Shown in pieces: positions 1 through 7,047 of a stretch of 49,389 nucleotides of DNA. Origin of the DNA: a virus. Position 1 is the first letter of the stretch; each line of letters starts with the position of its first letter. The DNA lies in the IMG/VR virus record IMGVR_UViG_3300021394_000002, positions 1 to 49,389 of that record; one strand, written 5' to 3'. The notes below the pieces were generated by a model, which did no database searches, was not told the DNA's origin, and was given only the letters and a program-made list of their open reading frames with translations. The translations under genes were made by a program, and so were the position numbers.

Positions 1-13
1 GCTCTTCCGATCT
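1..13. other. Illumina adapter remnant
   Basis: The first 13 bases, GCTCTTCCGATCT, are identical to the 3' end of the standard Illumina TruSeq adapter. This is sequencing residue, not phage DNA. The true left end of the contig therefore starts at about position 14 and has no proven biological meaning. Confidence 0.93.
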
Positions 14-154
14 GGGGGCGTGGAGCGCCCGGGGTCGCTGATTTTCAAAATTTTCAACTCCAGGGCTTCCGGTTCCGTTTAAATCCGTTATTTATCAGCA
101 ATTTAACGCAAATTACTGTTTTAATTGAACAAACACACATCAACTCAAGGCAGA

Positions 155-172
155 ATATGCAAATTTGCATAT
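155..172. promoter_or_regulatory. 18-bp perfect palindrome, putative operator
   Basis: ATATGCAAATTTGCATAT is a perfect palindrome in the AT-rich leader before the first gene. Its right-hand 12 bases (AAATTTGCATAT) recur at 43926-43937, just upstream of another predicted promoter, which suggests one regulator acting at both places. The protein that would bind is unknown. Confidence 0.5.
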
Positions 173-194
173 AGGAAACCCCGCGCAAAAAAAA

Positions 195-218
195 GGAATA
201 TTCATATTTGAATATTCC
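195..218. promoter_or_regulatory. Inverted repeat overlapping the early promoter
   Basis: The arms GGAATATTCA and TGAATATTCC are exact reverse complements separated by 4 bases. The right arm covers the -35 hexamer of the promoter at 208-235, so a bound protein would block transcription of the left operon. Confidence 0.55.
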
Positions 219-235
219 AATAGTGAAGTTAATAT
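208..235 (+). promoter_or_regulatory. Sigma70-like promoter of the left operon
   Basis: TTGAAT (208-213), a 16-bp spacer and TAATAT (230-235) form a good sigma70-type promoter. Transcription would start near 242, leaving a leader of about 20 nt before the first gene at 264. It is overlapped by the inverted repeat at 195-218. The rest of 14-263 is AT-rich and holds no gene I can support. Confidence 0.5.
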
Positions 236-263
236 AAACGAAAGCTCATTTACGCAGACGAAG

Positions 264-488
264 ATGGCCAAGCGATCCCCCGGTGCCCCAGGCGAAAAAC
301 GGAAAAAATCAGCCTTTCGCTTGGCGGCCGAACGGAAAGGCTGGGCCATGAAAGACATAGCCGAACGCTGGCGAATCACCCCCCTCAGTCTGTCCAGGCA
401 GACCAGGGAGCCGGATCAGAAAGCATGGGACGCACTCGAAGGCTTACCGGACCGAGCCGATACACCGAAGGAAGAAAATGATCGATAA
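264..488 (+). CDS. Small helix-turn-helix protein
   Basis: A 74-residue basic protein. The segment MKDIAERWRITPLSLSR reads as a helix-turn-helix, so DNA binding is the likely role; no close family is recognised. The frame is open upstream to 165, but 264 fits best because it lies just downstream of the predicted promoter and because the upstream part would translate the palindromic operator region. It overlaps the next gene by 11 bases, so the two are probably co-translated as the start of the left early operon. A regulator of this operon is the natural guess, unproven. Confidence 0.6.
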   Translation: MAKRSPGAPGEKRKKSAFRLAAERKGWAMKDIAERWRITPLSLSRQTREPDQKAWDALEGLPDRADTPKEENDR

Positions 489-864
489 ACCCAAAAAACC
501 ACTCACCAAAGGCGCCTGGATCAGAATGGACCGGCCGAAACGCCGCCATTTGTTGTTGATATCGTCACTGGTGCAGTCAAGCCGCGATCATTATCGGCTG
601 GTCACTCATGCGGATATTGCCAAGGCCAGCGACTGCAGCGTTAGCACCGTCTTCAAATTGCTGGGGGCAAAAGTTGAACTGGAAGACAGTATTTGTCGGT
701 TTGCCCTGGAGCAATATGAAAATCAGGAAGACGCCAAGCTGCGGCAGGCCGCGCATCAGGTGCTGCTGCAAATGACCGTTGGCAAACACCCCCTGGCTCG
801 CCATCTGCGCGTCGAATTACACCACAAACAGGAAAAACACCATGAGCAGAAAACCACTGGATAA
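478..864 (+). CDS. Putative DNA-binding protein with LacI-like HTH
   Basis: A 128-residue protein. The stretch THADIAKASDCSVSTVFKLL (roughly residues 43-62) resembles the DNA-recognition helices of LacI-type repressors, but there is no sugar-binding domain; the remainder is helical and charged. It overlaps genes on both sides (478-488 and 842-864), so it belongs to one tightly packed operon. It could be an early phage regulator or a replication accessory factor. The HTH reading is from motif shape only. Confidence 0.6.
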   Translation: MIDKPKKPLTKGAWIRMDRPKRRHLLLISSLVQSSRDHYRLVTHADIAKASDCSVSTVFKLLGAKVELEDSICRFALEQYENQEDAKLRQAAHQVLLQMTVGKHPLARHLRVELHHKQEKHHEQKTTG

Positions 865-1228
865 AGGCCGGGTGGCTTTTGTCGCTGAAACCTATCAATC
901 CAACGAGCTGGGCGCCAATGGTCAGCCAAAAGAGAAGAACCGCTACGCCAACCTGGGCCGGGCGACGTTGTGGCCATCAGATACCGGTGGCCAGCCGGTA
1001 ACACAGATCGAGCTGGACGCCGTACCACTGGGCCACACCGGGCCGCTGCGGCTGTACGTTTTCTGGGACTCCCAAAACCAGCAGAATCAGGGCGCCCAAG
1101 GTGGTTATGGCGGTGATCCGGGCTATGGCGGTGACAGCTACAACCAGGGCCAGCCGGTGGACCCTGCCCGTGGTGGCTACCAGAGCCAGCAACCCGCGCA
1201 AGGCGGTTACGGCCAGCAACGGCGATAA
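842..1228 (+). CDS. Putative ssDNA-binding-like protein with Gly/Gln-rich tail
   Basis: A 128-residue protein with two parts. Residues 1 to about 80 look like a compact beta-rich domain. Residues 80-128 are a low-complexity tail of Gly, Gln, Tyr and Pro. This plan (small fold plus disordered G/Q-rich tail) is that of single-stranded DNA-binding proteins, but the typical acidic SSB tip is absent: it ends in QQRR. The start at 842 follows a ribosome site (GGAAAAACACC) and is preferred to an upstream in-frame start at 779 that would overlap the previous gene much more. The role is inferred from architecture only. Confidence 0.6.
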   Translation: MSRKPLDKGRVAFVAETYQSNELGANGQPKEKNRYANLGRATLWPSDTGGQPVTQIELDAVPLGHTGPLRLYVFWDSQNQQNQGAQGGYGGDPGYGGDSYNQGQPVDPARGGYQSQQPAQGGYGQQRR

Positions 1229-1232
1229 GCAG

Positions 1233-1251
1233 GTGGGGCAGCCTGCCCCAC
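1233..1251. repeat. Dispersed 19-bp palindrome, copy 1
   Basis: GTGGGGCAGCCTGCCCCAC: two perfect 9-bp arms around a single C. It lies in the 46-bp gap between two genes, 23 nt before the next start codon. It is one of 13 copies in the window and a candidate ParB-binding (centromere) site; it could alternatively act as an RNA hairpin. Confidence 0.9.
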
Positions 1252-1274
1252 CCTTGATTCAGGGATGATAAGCC

Positions 1275-1598
1275 ATGAAGAAAGAACACAAACAGCTGAA
1301 AACCGTCTACCTGGCCGGCCCGGTTTCGGGCATGAAAGACGACAATAAACCCCTGTTCCAGAAAATGAGCCGCTGGCTGGAACGCGAGGGCTACCGGGTG
1401 CTTTGCTCTGCTGAGTTACCCCCGGGCATGGTGGAAGAACATTATATGGATATCTGTTTTGCCATGATCCGCGCCAGTGATTTGCTGTGGATACTGCCGG
1501 GCTGGGAGGAAAGCGAGGGCACCCAGGCTGAATATTTCTATGCCCGCAAGCGGAAAATACCGATTCAGTTTTTCACTGATCAGGATTGCGCGGCTTAA
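1275..1598 (+). CDS. DUF4406 / nucleoside deoxyribosyltransferase-like protein
   Basis: A 107-residue protein with the hallmarks of the DUF4406 family: N-terminal VYLAGPVSGM and the later ICFAMIRASDLLWILPGWEE followed by SEGTQAEYFYARKRKIPI. The fold is related to nucleoside 2-deoxyribosyltransferases, which cleave or exchange the glycosidic bond of deoxynucleosides. Such small proteins are common in phages, where the substrate is usually unknown; nucleotide salvage or modification is the usual suggestion. A copy of the dispersed palindrome lies just upstream. Confidence 0.82.
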   Translation: MKKEHKQLKTVYLAGPVSGMKDDNKPLFQKMSRWLEREGYRVLCSAELPPGMVEEHYMDICFAMIRASDLLWILPGWEESEGTQAEYFYARKRKIPIQFFTDQDCAA

Positions 1599-1607
1599 CC
1601 CAATAGC

Positions 1608-1874
1608 ATGGATAGCGTAATTATGAGCGAAGCATTAAAAAAAACGGTACTGGAAAAACTCAAAGAGCTGGAAAGCTCGCCAGAGTCAATGACCAGCAAG
1701 CGCGGGTTATATTCTCAACTTATCCAGGCCGTGGATGAAGTGGTTGTTGATCAATTACTGATGGAATTCAGAGGCAATCAGACTCAGGCCGCCGAACACC
1801 TGGGCATCAACAGGGCGACATTCCGCCAGAAGCTGAAAGCTAAAAAACTACGGAAACACGGATTTTTTCGCTAG
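1608..1874 (+). CDS. Fis-like DNA-binding protein
   Basis: An 88-residue protein whose last 35 residues (FRGNQTQAAEHLGINRATFR then QKLKAKKL) match the Fis/HTH_8 helix-turn-helix almost position for position; E. coli Fis has [22 protein letters not shown]. Fis bends DNA and acts in nucleoid structure, recombination and promoter control. The length is close to the 98 residues of Fis. The start may be 1608 or the in-frame ATG at 1623; neither has a clear ribosome site. A phage-borne Fis could organise the phage-plasmid DNA or bias host transcription, which is inference. Confidence 0.88.
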   Translation: MDSVIMSEALKKTVLEKLKELESSPESMTSKRGLYSQLIQAVDEVVVDQLLMEFRGNQTQAAEHLGINRATFRQKLKAKKLRKHGFFR

Positions 1875-1883
1875 GGACAACAG

Positions 1884-2519
1884 ATGATCAGCCAGCAGCA
1901 ATTAAAAGCCAATTTTGAAACGTTCAATTTAAGCCAGAAGGTGGCGGTGTGGGATATCGAAACCCCGTCCCAAGCCAGTCATAGCGCCATCTTGAGTATT
2001 GGTGTGGTGATTGTGGATTTACTGGCAATGGAAAAGACCGACTGTTTTTTTCAACCAGTGCAACTGGCCGGTCAGCAATACCTGAAACGAATTACCCATG
2101 ACACCGCCACCATGACCTGGTGGAACCACCCGGACCGCGCCGCCGCCCGGGAGCTGGCTTTTGATACCCACTACCCCAACCGGGTGCCACTGGCGGGCGC
2201 ATTGGTCAGGTTGAATGAATTTATGGCGCGGAATTTTCACCATCCAAACCAGGTGCAGGTGTTTGGCAACGGGCCAGAGTTCGATAATGTGATCCTGGCC
2301 AACGCTTATGACGCCTGCAAAATAGAACAATACGGTTATTACGGTGGCAATCAGAGTTTACGCACAATGGTGTGGTTGGGTCGCGCCTTGCTGGGCAGCG
2401 ATCCGAAATACCAATTGCCATTCAAGGGTATTCAGCATCATGCCCTGGATGACGCCAGCCATGAGGCTGATTATTTATTGTCGTTGTGGCAGGGACTGAT
2501 TGAGCAACAGCACACATAA
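1884..2519 (+). CDS. DnaQ-like 3'-5' exonuclease (DEDDh)
   Basis: A 211-residue protein with the three exonuclease motifs of the DEDD superfamily: VWDIET near residue 24 (Exo I), FGNGPEFDN near residue 128 (Exo II) and HHALDDASHEADYL near residue 188 (Exo III, with His before the last Asp). It should remove nucleotides from 3' ends using two metal ions. It resembles the small phage and bacterial RNase H-fold exonucleases of the Rv2179c/DUF5051 type rather than a polymerase proofreading domain. DNA or RNA preference cannot be told from sequence. A good ribosome site is not obvious; the start lies 10 nt after the previous stop codon. Confidence 0.85.
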   Translation: MISQQQLKANFETFNLSQKVAVWDIETPSQASHSAILSIGVVIVDLLAMEKTDCFFQPVQLAGQQYLKRITHDTATMTWWNHPDRAAARELAFDTHYPNRVPLAGALVRLNEFMARNFHHPNQVQVFGNGPEFDNVILANAYDACKIEQYGYYGGNQSLRTMVWLGRALLGSDPKYQLPFKGIQHHALDDASHEADYLLSLWQGLIEQQHT

Positions 2520-2546
2520 AAAATAAAAAAACAGGGAGAGAGCAAG

Positions 2547-2786
2547 GTGATAGCAGATGTTTTTAAGGTGACAGAGGGAGGTCGCCAGTCAGATAAAGCA
2601 ATAACCACCACCAAGGATTTTAAAACCCAAGCCGGCTTATTGCGCCGACTGAATAAAGATCTGGATGATGGCACTTATATCCTGCACCTGTACCACCCCC
2701 CGGTGCGGCGCTTTCTTGGCCCGGTGAGCGTTAAACGGCTGCATATTCGAGGCGAACAGCCGCCATTGGTTTATCAGGGGAGGTGA
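2547..2786 (+). CDS. Hypothetical phage protein
   Basis: A 79-residue protein starting at GTG, preceded by the ribosome site CAGGGAGAG. It is basic, with a beta-rich C-terminal half (TYILHLYHPPVRRFLGPVSV). No family is recognised. It ends 3 nt before the next gene and is surely co-transcribed. Confidence 0.6.
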   Translation: MIADVFKVTEGGRQSDKAITTTKDFKTQAGLLRRLNKDLDDGTYILHLYHPPVRRFLGPVSVKRLHIRGEQPPLVYQGR

Positions 2787-2789
2787 CAG

Positions 2790-3278
2790 ATGCAAGAGTT
2801 AACCCTATCCAGGCGGCGCAAACTGCAAGCCCTGGCCGGCACCATGCCCATCAGCAAGATAGCGGCCGAGCTGGGCGAAACCGAGGCACAAATTCGCAGT
2901 TGGGGCCGTCAGCACAAGATCCGGTTCTATAACCAGCGGTTTACCCCCGGCTACTGGACCCCGGCCGAAGACGCCGAAATGGATAAGATGCTGGAGCGAG
3001 GATTTACCGCCCCCGAAATAGCCGAAGCAATGGGGCGAACCGTGGCGTCGGTGCGAAACCGGGCGAAAAGCATTGGCCTAAGTCTGCGCCAGACCGGCGA
3101 GAAACACCACCGGGCGAAATACACTGATGAAGATGTGCGGCTGAGCGTGGCGCTGCTGCTGGAGGGGCTACCTGCCAGCCTGGTGGCCGAGAAAATGGAG
3201 ATCCCGGTGGGCCTGATTAGATCATGGGGCAAGGGAAAATACCGCTCTGATGCACTGCTACAGGAAGACCCGGCATGA
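2790..3278 (+). CDS. Multi-HTH (SANT/Myb-like) DNA-binding protein
   Basis: A 162-residue protein made of three helix-turn-helix-like units: residues 15-40 (MPISKIAAELGETEAQIRSW), 50-95 (YWTPAEDAEMDKMLERGFTA then PEIAEAMGRTVASVRNRA) and 112-150 (YTDEDVRLSVALLLEGLPAS then LVAEKMEIPVGLIRSWG). The middle unit is typical of the Myb/SANT-like domains common in phage regulators. It is very likely a DNA-binding regulator of phage genes. Its stop codon overlaps the start of the next gene (ATGA). Confidence 0.72.
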   Translation: MQELTLSRRRKLQALAGTMPISKIAAELGETEAQIRSWGRQHKIRFYNQRFTPGYWTPAEDAEMDKMLERGFTAPEIAEAMGRTVASVRNRAKSIGLSLRQTGEKHHRAKYTDEDVRLSVALLLEGLPASLVAEKMEIPVGLIRSWGKGKYRSDALLQEDPA

Positions 3279-3439
3279 TTTTAACCCTTTCGTTTCACCA
3301 GCATTCCTATCTGCTGCTGGCGCTGGCCCGCGCCGCCGCCGATGAGCGTACATTCACCGTGGATGGTCACGAATACGAGCTGATCGAGTGGAAGCGAAAG
3401 GGCGATAACGTAGACGTACAGCTGAGATTTTGCTGCTGA
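3275..3439 (+). CDS. Small hypothetical protein (54 aa)
   Basis: A short frame starting at the ATGA overlap with the previous stop and ending with FCC-stop. It encodes an N-terminal helix rich in Leu and Ala and a beta-rich second half (TFTVDGHEYELIEWKRKGDN). Translational coupling and the lack of another frame in this gap support it as a real gene. Function unknown. Confidence 0.55.
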   Translation: MILTLSFHQHSYLLLALARAAADERTFTVDGHEYELIEWKRKGDNVDVQLRFCC

Positions 3440-3469
3440 CAAACAACGAGCAACCGAACAGGATAAGAA

Positions 3470-4345
3470 ATGACCAACACCACCCAGGAAAACCAGCCGG
3501 ACGCCGCCGATTTGATCGAGGCGCTGTTTACCCACTATCAACACGGTATCGAGGGGTTCACCGAGCTGGCCGAGCGCCTGGCCAAGCAATACAGCCTGGA
3601 GTCGCTGGAATTCAACCGGCTGAATGAATACAACGACCAACTGGAAGCAGAAAACCGCATTCAGGCCGCCGAAATCGCCGCCCTGCAGGGCAAGGTGGCC
3701 ACCCTGGAAGCCGAACATGAGCGGGATATGGAAACCATCAACGTGGCACATGATCTGGCCCGTAAGGCGGTGGCGCAAAAACGCCAGCTGGAGCTGACCC
3801 AAAGCAACCTGGCCGCCACCCAAAAAGAGCTGACCGCGCTCAAGGGTGGCGACAGCCCCAAGAAGCTGCGTGAGCAGATCAAGCGCAATAAAGAAAAAAA
3901 TGCCGAGCTGACCGCCAAGAATGAGCGATTACAGCGCGAGGCCCAGCAGTACCGCAAACAGCTCAAGGATATTGACGCCGAAATGGAAGGGCTGAAACAA
4001 GAGGTCTACATTGCCAGCGTCAAGGCCGCCAACGGCAGCTTTACCCGGCTGTGGTCTGATGGTGTGCAGAATATCGTGTTATGGCCCCAGGTGGCCACGA
4101 CGCAGAACGTGGAAACCGAAGAAACCAGCAAGGGCCGCGCCCTGTTGTATATCCACCAGTGTGGCCGCGCCGCCCTGATGACCTTTGATCAAGCCACCAA
4201 CGAGGCCCGGTTGAGCGCGGCGCCCAAGGGCGGCTTGCGGCCGACCAAGGCCGCCGAGGCATTCGCCCAAAGCTGGCTGTACAAGGTTAACGCCATGCAA
4301 GGCGGCGATGTGACCGCCAGCGATCTGATGGCGACCGACCTATGA
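3470..4345 (+). CDS. Coiled-coil protein of unknown function
   Basis: A 291-residue protein. Residues about 45-185 form a long coiled coil (heptads rich in Leu, Glu, Lys and Gln, for example LEAENRIQAAEIAALQGKVA). The C-terminal 100 residues are a mixed globular domain with two Trp residues. It has no signal peptide and no recognised catalytic motif. It overlaps the next gene by 4 bases (ATGA). Its place in the early operon suggests an intracellular role in replication or host takeover rather than in the virion; this is inference. Confidence 0.62.
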   Translation: MTNTTQENQPDAADLIEALFTHYQHGIEGFTELAERLAKQYSLESLEFNRLNEYNDQLEAENRIQAAEIAALQGKVATLEAEHERDMETINVAHDLARKAVAQKRQLELTQSNLAATQKELTALKGGDSPKKLREQIKRNKEKNAELTAKNERLQREAQQYRKQLKDIDAEMEGLKQEVYIASVKAANGSFTRLWSDGVQNIVLWPQVATTQNVETEETSKGRALLYIHQCGRAALMTFDQATNEARLSAAPKGGLRPTKAAEAFAQSWLYKVNAMQGGDVTASDLMATDL

Positions 4346-4737
4346 GAAACAAAGACGAAATGAAGGCGGCCAAGAAGCTGTTGGCCCGCCCACCCGGCCC
4401 CTGGCAGAAGATCGACCTGACCACGGCCAGTACGGTGCCGACCGGCTGCACCCGGGCCTATAAAAACAACCGCTTTGTGGTCACGGTATATGACGACAGC
4501 CCCACCACCCACGGCCCAGCCATCCAGGTGTTGGTGCAGCGCCACGACGACCAGCCGATACCCGGCCATTGGCGCCAGCTGTTTGAGCTGAAAAACGAGC
4601 TGTTCGGCCCCGAGGCGCTGGCCATTGAGTACCACCCGCCCCTGTCCGAACTGACCGACCAGGCCAACATCTATTGGTTATGGATTTTCCCCGAGGGAGT
4701 GATCCCCAAGCGATTGATCAAAGGTGTGACCACATGA
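4342..4737 (+). CDS. DUF7694-like phage protein
   Basis: A 131-residue protein. The pattern of a central RFVVTVYDD strand, then VLVQRHDDQPIPGHWRQLFE, then KNELFGPEALAIEYHPP and an ending ANIYWLWIFPEG matches the small phage family I know as DUF7694. The function of that family is unknown. It is translationally coupled on both sides by 4-base ATGA overlaps. The family call is from memory of its motifs and should be tested by profile search. Confidence 0.58.
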   Translation: MRNKDEMKAAKKLLARPPGPWQKIDLTTASTVPTGCTRAYKNNRFVVTVYDDSPTTHGPAIQVLVQRHDDQPIPGHWRQLFELKNELFGPEALAIEYHPPLSELTDQANIYWLWIFPEGVIPKRLIKGVTT

Positions 4738-4964
4738 GTTTAAAAGCAGAACAGCTATCAATCTGGACGGTATACGAGCACCCCCAAGATCAGCCTGAAA
4801 AATTTGTCGCTCGCCGCTGGATTGCCACCCCCGAGCCTAAACCTACTGATGACGTTTTTTTTGCTGATGATCTCGAAGGACTTAGGCAGCAACTGCCCCC
4901 AGGATTGGCCCGGATAGCGCGTCAAGCAGGTGATGACCCGGTTATCGTGGAGTCGTGGATTTAA
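4734..4964 (+). CDS. Hypothetical phage protein
   Basis: A 76-residue protein. The start at 4734 overlaps the previous stop (ATGA) and is preferred to the longer in-frame reading from 4674. It contains LSIWTVYEHPQDQPEKFVAR, a kind of motif seen in small proteins of many temperate phages, and an acidic middle. Function unknown. Confidence 0.6.
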   Translation: MSLKAEQLSIWTVYEHPQDQPEKFVARRWIATPEPKPTDDVFFADDLEGLRQQLPPGLARIARQAGDDPVIVESWI

Positions 4965-4982
4965 CTTGAGGAAAGACGGGAT

Positions 4983-5264
4983 ATGAGCACAACAGATAGC
5001 CAACTGAGCGTTGAGATAAACGATAGCCAACTGGTCATTACCATTGGCAAAGAAACGCTGTTACATGCCGTTGAAACAGGTCGTTCCTATGGTCTCGGTG
5101 ACATAACCATTACCGACAAGGATTTGTTCCTGGCTGAGCTGGTGCGCGAGCTGAAAGCCGAAAGTGAGGATGGCTCCACCCTGATACACGAAGCACTTGA
5201 TCAGGCCGTGAGCAATGCCCTTGAAAACGGCGCCGAGGGTGTTGAATTCGATGACGAAGATTGA
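4983..5264 (+). CDS. Hypothetical acidic phage protein
   Basis: A 93-residue acidic protein (calculated charge strongly negative; it ends EFDDED). The N-terminal half is beta-rich (QLSVEINDSQLVITIGKETL), the rest helical. It starts after AGGAAAGACGGGAT. Small acidic proteins in early operons are sometimes DNA mimics, but nothing here proves that. No family recognised. Confidence 0.58.
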   Translation: MSTTDSQLSVEINDSQLVITIGKETLLHAVETGRSYGLGDITITDKDLFLAELVRELKAESEDGSTLIHEALDQAVSNALENGAEGVEFDDED

Positions 5265-5276
5265 GGGAAAGACAAC

Positions 5277-5801
5277 ATGACCCGACCCAAACATATCGAC
5301 CGACTCATGGAGCGGCTGGACCCGGTGGACGAGGCCAGTCTGGATTTTTACATGGCCGACCTGGAAGGGCAGATCAAACACCTGGCCCCCCGGCAAAGCC
5401 AGACCAGCGATGATCAGGGTGAAACCAGTATCAAGGTGGTTATTCACGACCACAAACAGACGGCGGCCGTCTGCGTGTACGCCGCCGGCGACTTTCTGAT
5501 GGGGGCTAAAGGGGTCAAGACCACCACCCGCGACAACACTTATGAGGAAGTGCTGTATTATGCCGCGCTGGAAATCGAACGATTACAGCGCCAGCTGGAC
5601 ACCACCCAGGGCCGGGCAACCCCTGTTAGGACCGCCACCGACATTCGCCAGCTGGCGCTGAGCTGCGGCTTCAAACTGAAAGAGCAACCCAGCGGTATTA
5701 TGGATCTGAACCCCTATGTATACGAGTTCGCCCAGGCGCTGCTGGCGCAACACAACGCTTCTGGCGTAATACAACGAGGAATTGATCATGGCCATTATTG
5801 A
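5277..5801 (+). CDS. Hypothetical phage protein
   Basis: A 174-residue protein with no recognised domain. The middle (SIKVVIHDHKQTAAVCVYAA) is beta-rich; residues 90-115 form a helix; the end is helical. It overlaps the next gene by 14 bases. Start context is GGGAAAGACAAC before ATG. Confidence 0.58.
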   Translation: MTRPKHIDRLMERLDPVDEASLDFYMADLEGQIKHLAPRQSQTSDDQGETSIKVVIHDHKQTAAVCVYAAGDFLMGAKGVKTTTRDNTYEEVLYYAALEIERLQRQLDTTQGRATPVRTATDIRQLALSCGFKLKEQPSGIMDLNPYVYEFAQALLAQHNASGVIQRGIDHGHY

Positions 5802-6045
5802 TAGAGCCGTTTCCGGCCGGGTGGGCGTTGCCCGCCGTGATGCAAAAGATATGAGCAACTACCCCTTAACCATCGAGCAGGCCGCCCGTTACCTGGCGGT
5901 GCCGATATCGGCATTGAGATTATCGGTGCAGACAACCAAGGTACTGAACGGCAAGCCCGCCCCGATACCGCACCAGCACACCGGCCGCAACATCTGGTTT
6001 CTGCTGGAAGAACTGGATCGATACAAAGAATCCGCGCCGCTATGA
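5788..6045 (+). CDS. Small HTH protein, excisionase/MerR-like fold
   Basis: An 85-residue protein starting at ATG 5788 after a clear ribosome site (GAGGAATTGATC). Residues 27-60 (YPLTIEQAARYLAVPISALR) have the winged-HTH look of excisionases and AlpA/MerR-like binding proteins. It is the last gene before the control gap and terminator at 6046-6270, so a role in late-gene control or in the lysis-lysogeny switch is possible. There is no integrase in the window, so true excision is unlikely. Confidence 0.62.
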   Translation: MAIIDRAVSGRVGVARRDAKDMSNYPLTIEQAARYLAVPISALRLSVQTTKVLNGKPAPIPHQHTGRNIWFLLEELDRYKESAPL

Positions 6046-6139
6046 GCAAAAAAACAGCAAAAAGGCACCTTTATAATCAAACAGTTATCCATTTGTAAAT
6101 TCCAACCGTGAATTAGTTGCTTAGTTTCCGGCCTGGTTG

Positions 6140-6157
6140 TACTGTTCGTATACAGTA
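6140..6157. promoter_or_regulatory. Inverted repeat TACTGT-N6-ACAGTA
   Basis: Six-base arms TACTGT and ACAGTA flank a 6-bp spacer. It sits in the gap before the lysis genes and overlaps a -10-like TATACA. It resembles a LexA box, but the spacing of CTGT to ACAG is 6 rather than 8, so another repressor or an activator is more likely. Confidence 0.4.
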
Positions 6158-6205
6158 GCGGTTGCTCACTACTTACTTGCTTACACTGTCCATGCTATGC
6201 CGTTC

Positions 6206-6234
6206 AACCCACCTGCCCCGGTGGGTTTTTTTTT
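6206..6234 (+). terminator. Rho-independent terminator before the lysis genes
   Basis: An 8-bp stem (AACCCACC / GGTGGGTT) with a 6-base loop is followed by a run of T to 6234. Its place directly before the lysis genes recalls lambda tR', which is overcome by Q antitermination. Confidence 0.88.
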
Positions 6235-6238
6235 GGCC

Positions 6239-6253
6239 GGGGCAGCCTGCCCC
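6239..6253. repeat. Dispersed palindrome, copy 2 (15-bp core)
   Basis: GGGGCAGCCTGCCCC is the core of the dispersed palindrome; the outer GT of the left arm is replaced by CC while the right side keeps the usual CACCC. It lies 17 nt before the holin start codon and 5 nt after the terminator. Confidence 0.8.
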
Positions 6254-6270
6254 ACCCGCCGGAGGCATTT

Positions 6271-6498
6271 ATGACCGAATTAGACCTGATGATGATCATG
6301 GCGTCCCTGGCCAGCAGCGCAATTCGGCTGGCAGTGATTATCCCCGTGATGTTTTTCGTGCTGCGCCGGCTGGATCGGCGTAACAACATGAATTTCAGCC
6401 GCTGGTGGAACCAGGAGGCCCATGCTGCCGACAAGTGCCGTTATCTGTGCTGGCGGCTGGCGGTGGTAGGGGCTGTGGTATGCGTTACCTTATCCTGA
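6271..6498 (+). CDS. Putative holin
   Basis: A 75-residue protein with two predicted membrane helices: residues 8-31 (MASLASSAIRLAVIIPVMFF) and 61-75 (WRLAVVGAVVCVTLS), joined by a charged segment. Small size, two membrane spans and its place immediately before a peptidoglycan hydrolase and a spanin pair fit a holin, which would form the inner-membrane lesion that times lysis. The start follows GCCGGAGGCATTT. It overlaps the endolysin gene by 19 bases. It could instead be an antiholin. Confidence 0.72.
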   Translation: MTELDLMMIMASLASSAIRLAVIIPVMFFVLRRLDRRNNMNFSRWWNQEAHAADKCRYLCWRLAVVGAVVCVTLS

Positions 6499-7043
6499 AC
6501 CTGATCCTGCTGGCGCTGTTCGCGCTGGCGTTTCCGTGGGATCTGGCAGCCGCCCCGCGCTACCCGGACCGCTACGACTGGCAGATCAAGAAAGCGGCCC
6601 GGCACTGGCTGCCGATGATTGACTGGCGGCTGTACAAAGCCCAATTAATTCAGGAGTCGGCGCTGGACCCCCGGGCAGTCAGCCCGGCCGGTGCCCAGGG
6701 GCTGGCTCAGTTTATGCCGACCACCTGGCCCGAATGGGAGCGCCAACAGGGCCGCACCCTGGACCCGTTCGATCCGAGCGAGAGCATTACCGCCGGCGCC
6801 TGGTACATGATGCGAATGCGGTCTATCTGGACCAGCCGCCGCCCGGAGCGGGATCGCCACAACCTGGCGATGGCCAGTTACAACGCCGGTGCCGGCAACA
6901 TCATCAAGGCCCAACGCCGATGTGGCGGTGCCTTGCTGTACGAGGGGATCATGGCTTGCTTGCCTTTGATTACCGGCCACCATGCCAAAGAAACTCAGGG
7001 GTATGCACCGCGCATTCGGCTGATCCATCAACGTTTGAGATAA
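6480..7043 (+). CDS. Lytic transglycosylase (SLT-type) endolysin with signal sequence
   Basis: A 187-residue protein. Residues 1-25 are a signal peptide or signal anchor (MRYLILNLILLALFALAFPW then DLAAA). The catalytic domain carries IQESALDPRAVSPAGAQGLA QF-type SLT motifs; Glu59 is the expected catalytic acid, and NLAMASYNAGAGNI is the second SLT motif. It would cleave the MurNAc-GlcNAc bond and form anhydro-muramic ends. The start at 6480 is chosen over 6405 because it begins exactly at the hydrophobic leader. An exported endolysin suggests that the holin may be a pinholin, an inference. Confidence 0.9.
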   Translation: MRYLILNLILLALFALAFPWDLAAAPRYPDRYDWQIKKAARHWLPMIDWRLYKAQLIQESALDPRAVSPAGAQGLAQFMPTTWPEWERQQGRTLDPFDPSESITAGAWYMMRMRSIWTSRRPERDRHNLAMASYNAGAGNIIKAQRRCGGALLYEGIMACLPLITGHHAKETQGYAPRIRLIHQRLR

Positions 7044-7047
7044 CGCC

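Noticed and set aside
14-32. Left-end GC hairpin as a cos end
   Set aside because: GGGCG/CGCCC lies next to the adapter and 8.9 kb from the terminase genes; gene order puts cos near 8420-8916.
6140-6157. LexA (SOS) box
   Set aside because: CTGT and ACAG are 6 bp apart, while the gammaproteobacterial LexA box has 8 bp between them; listed only as an unassigned inverted repeat.
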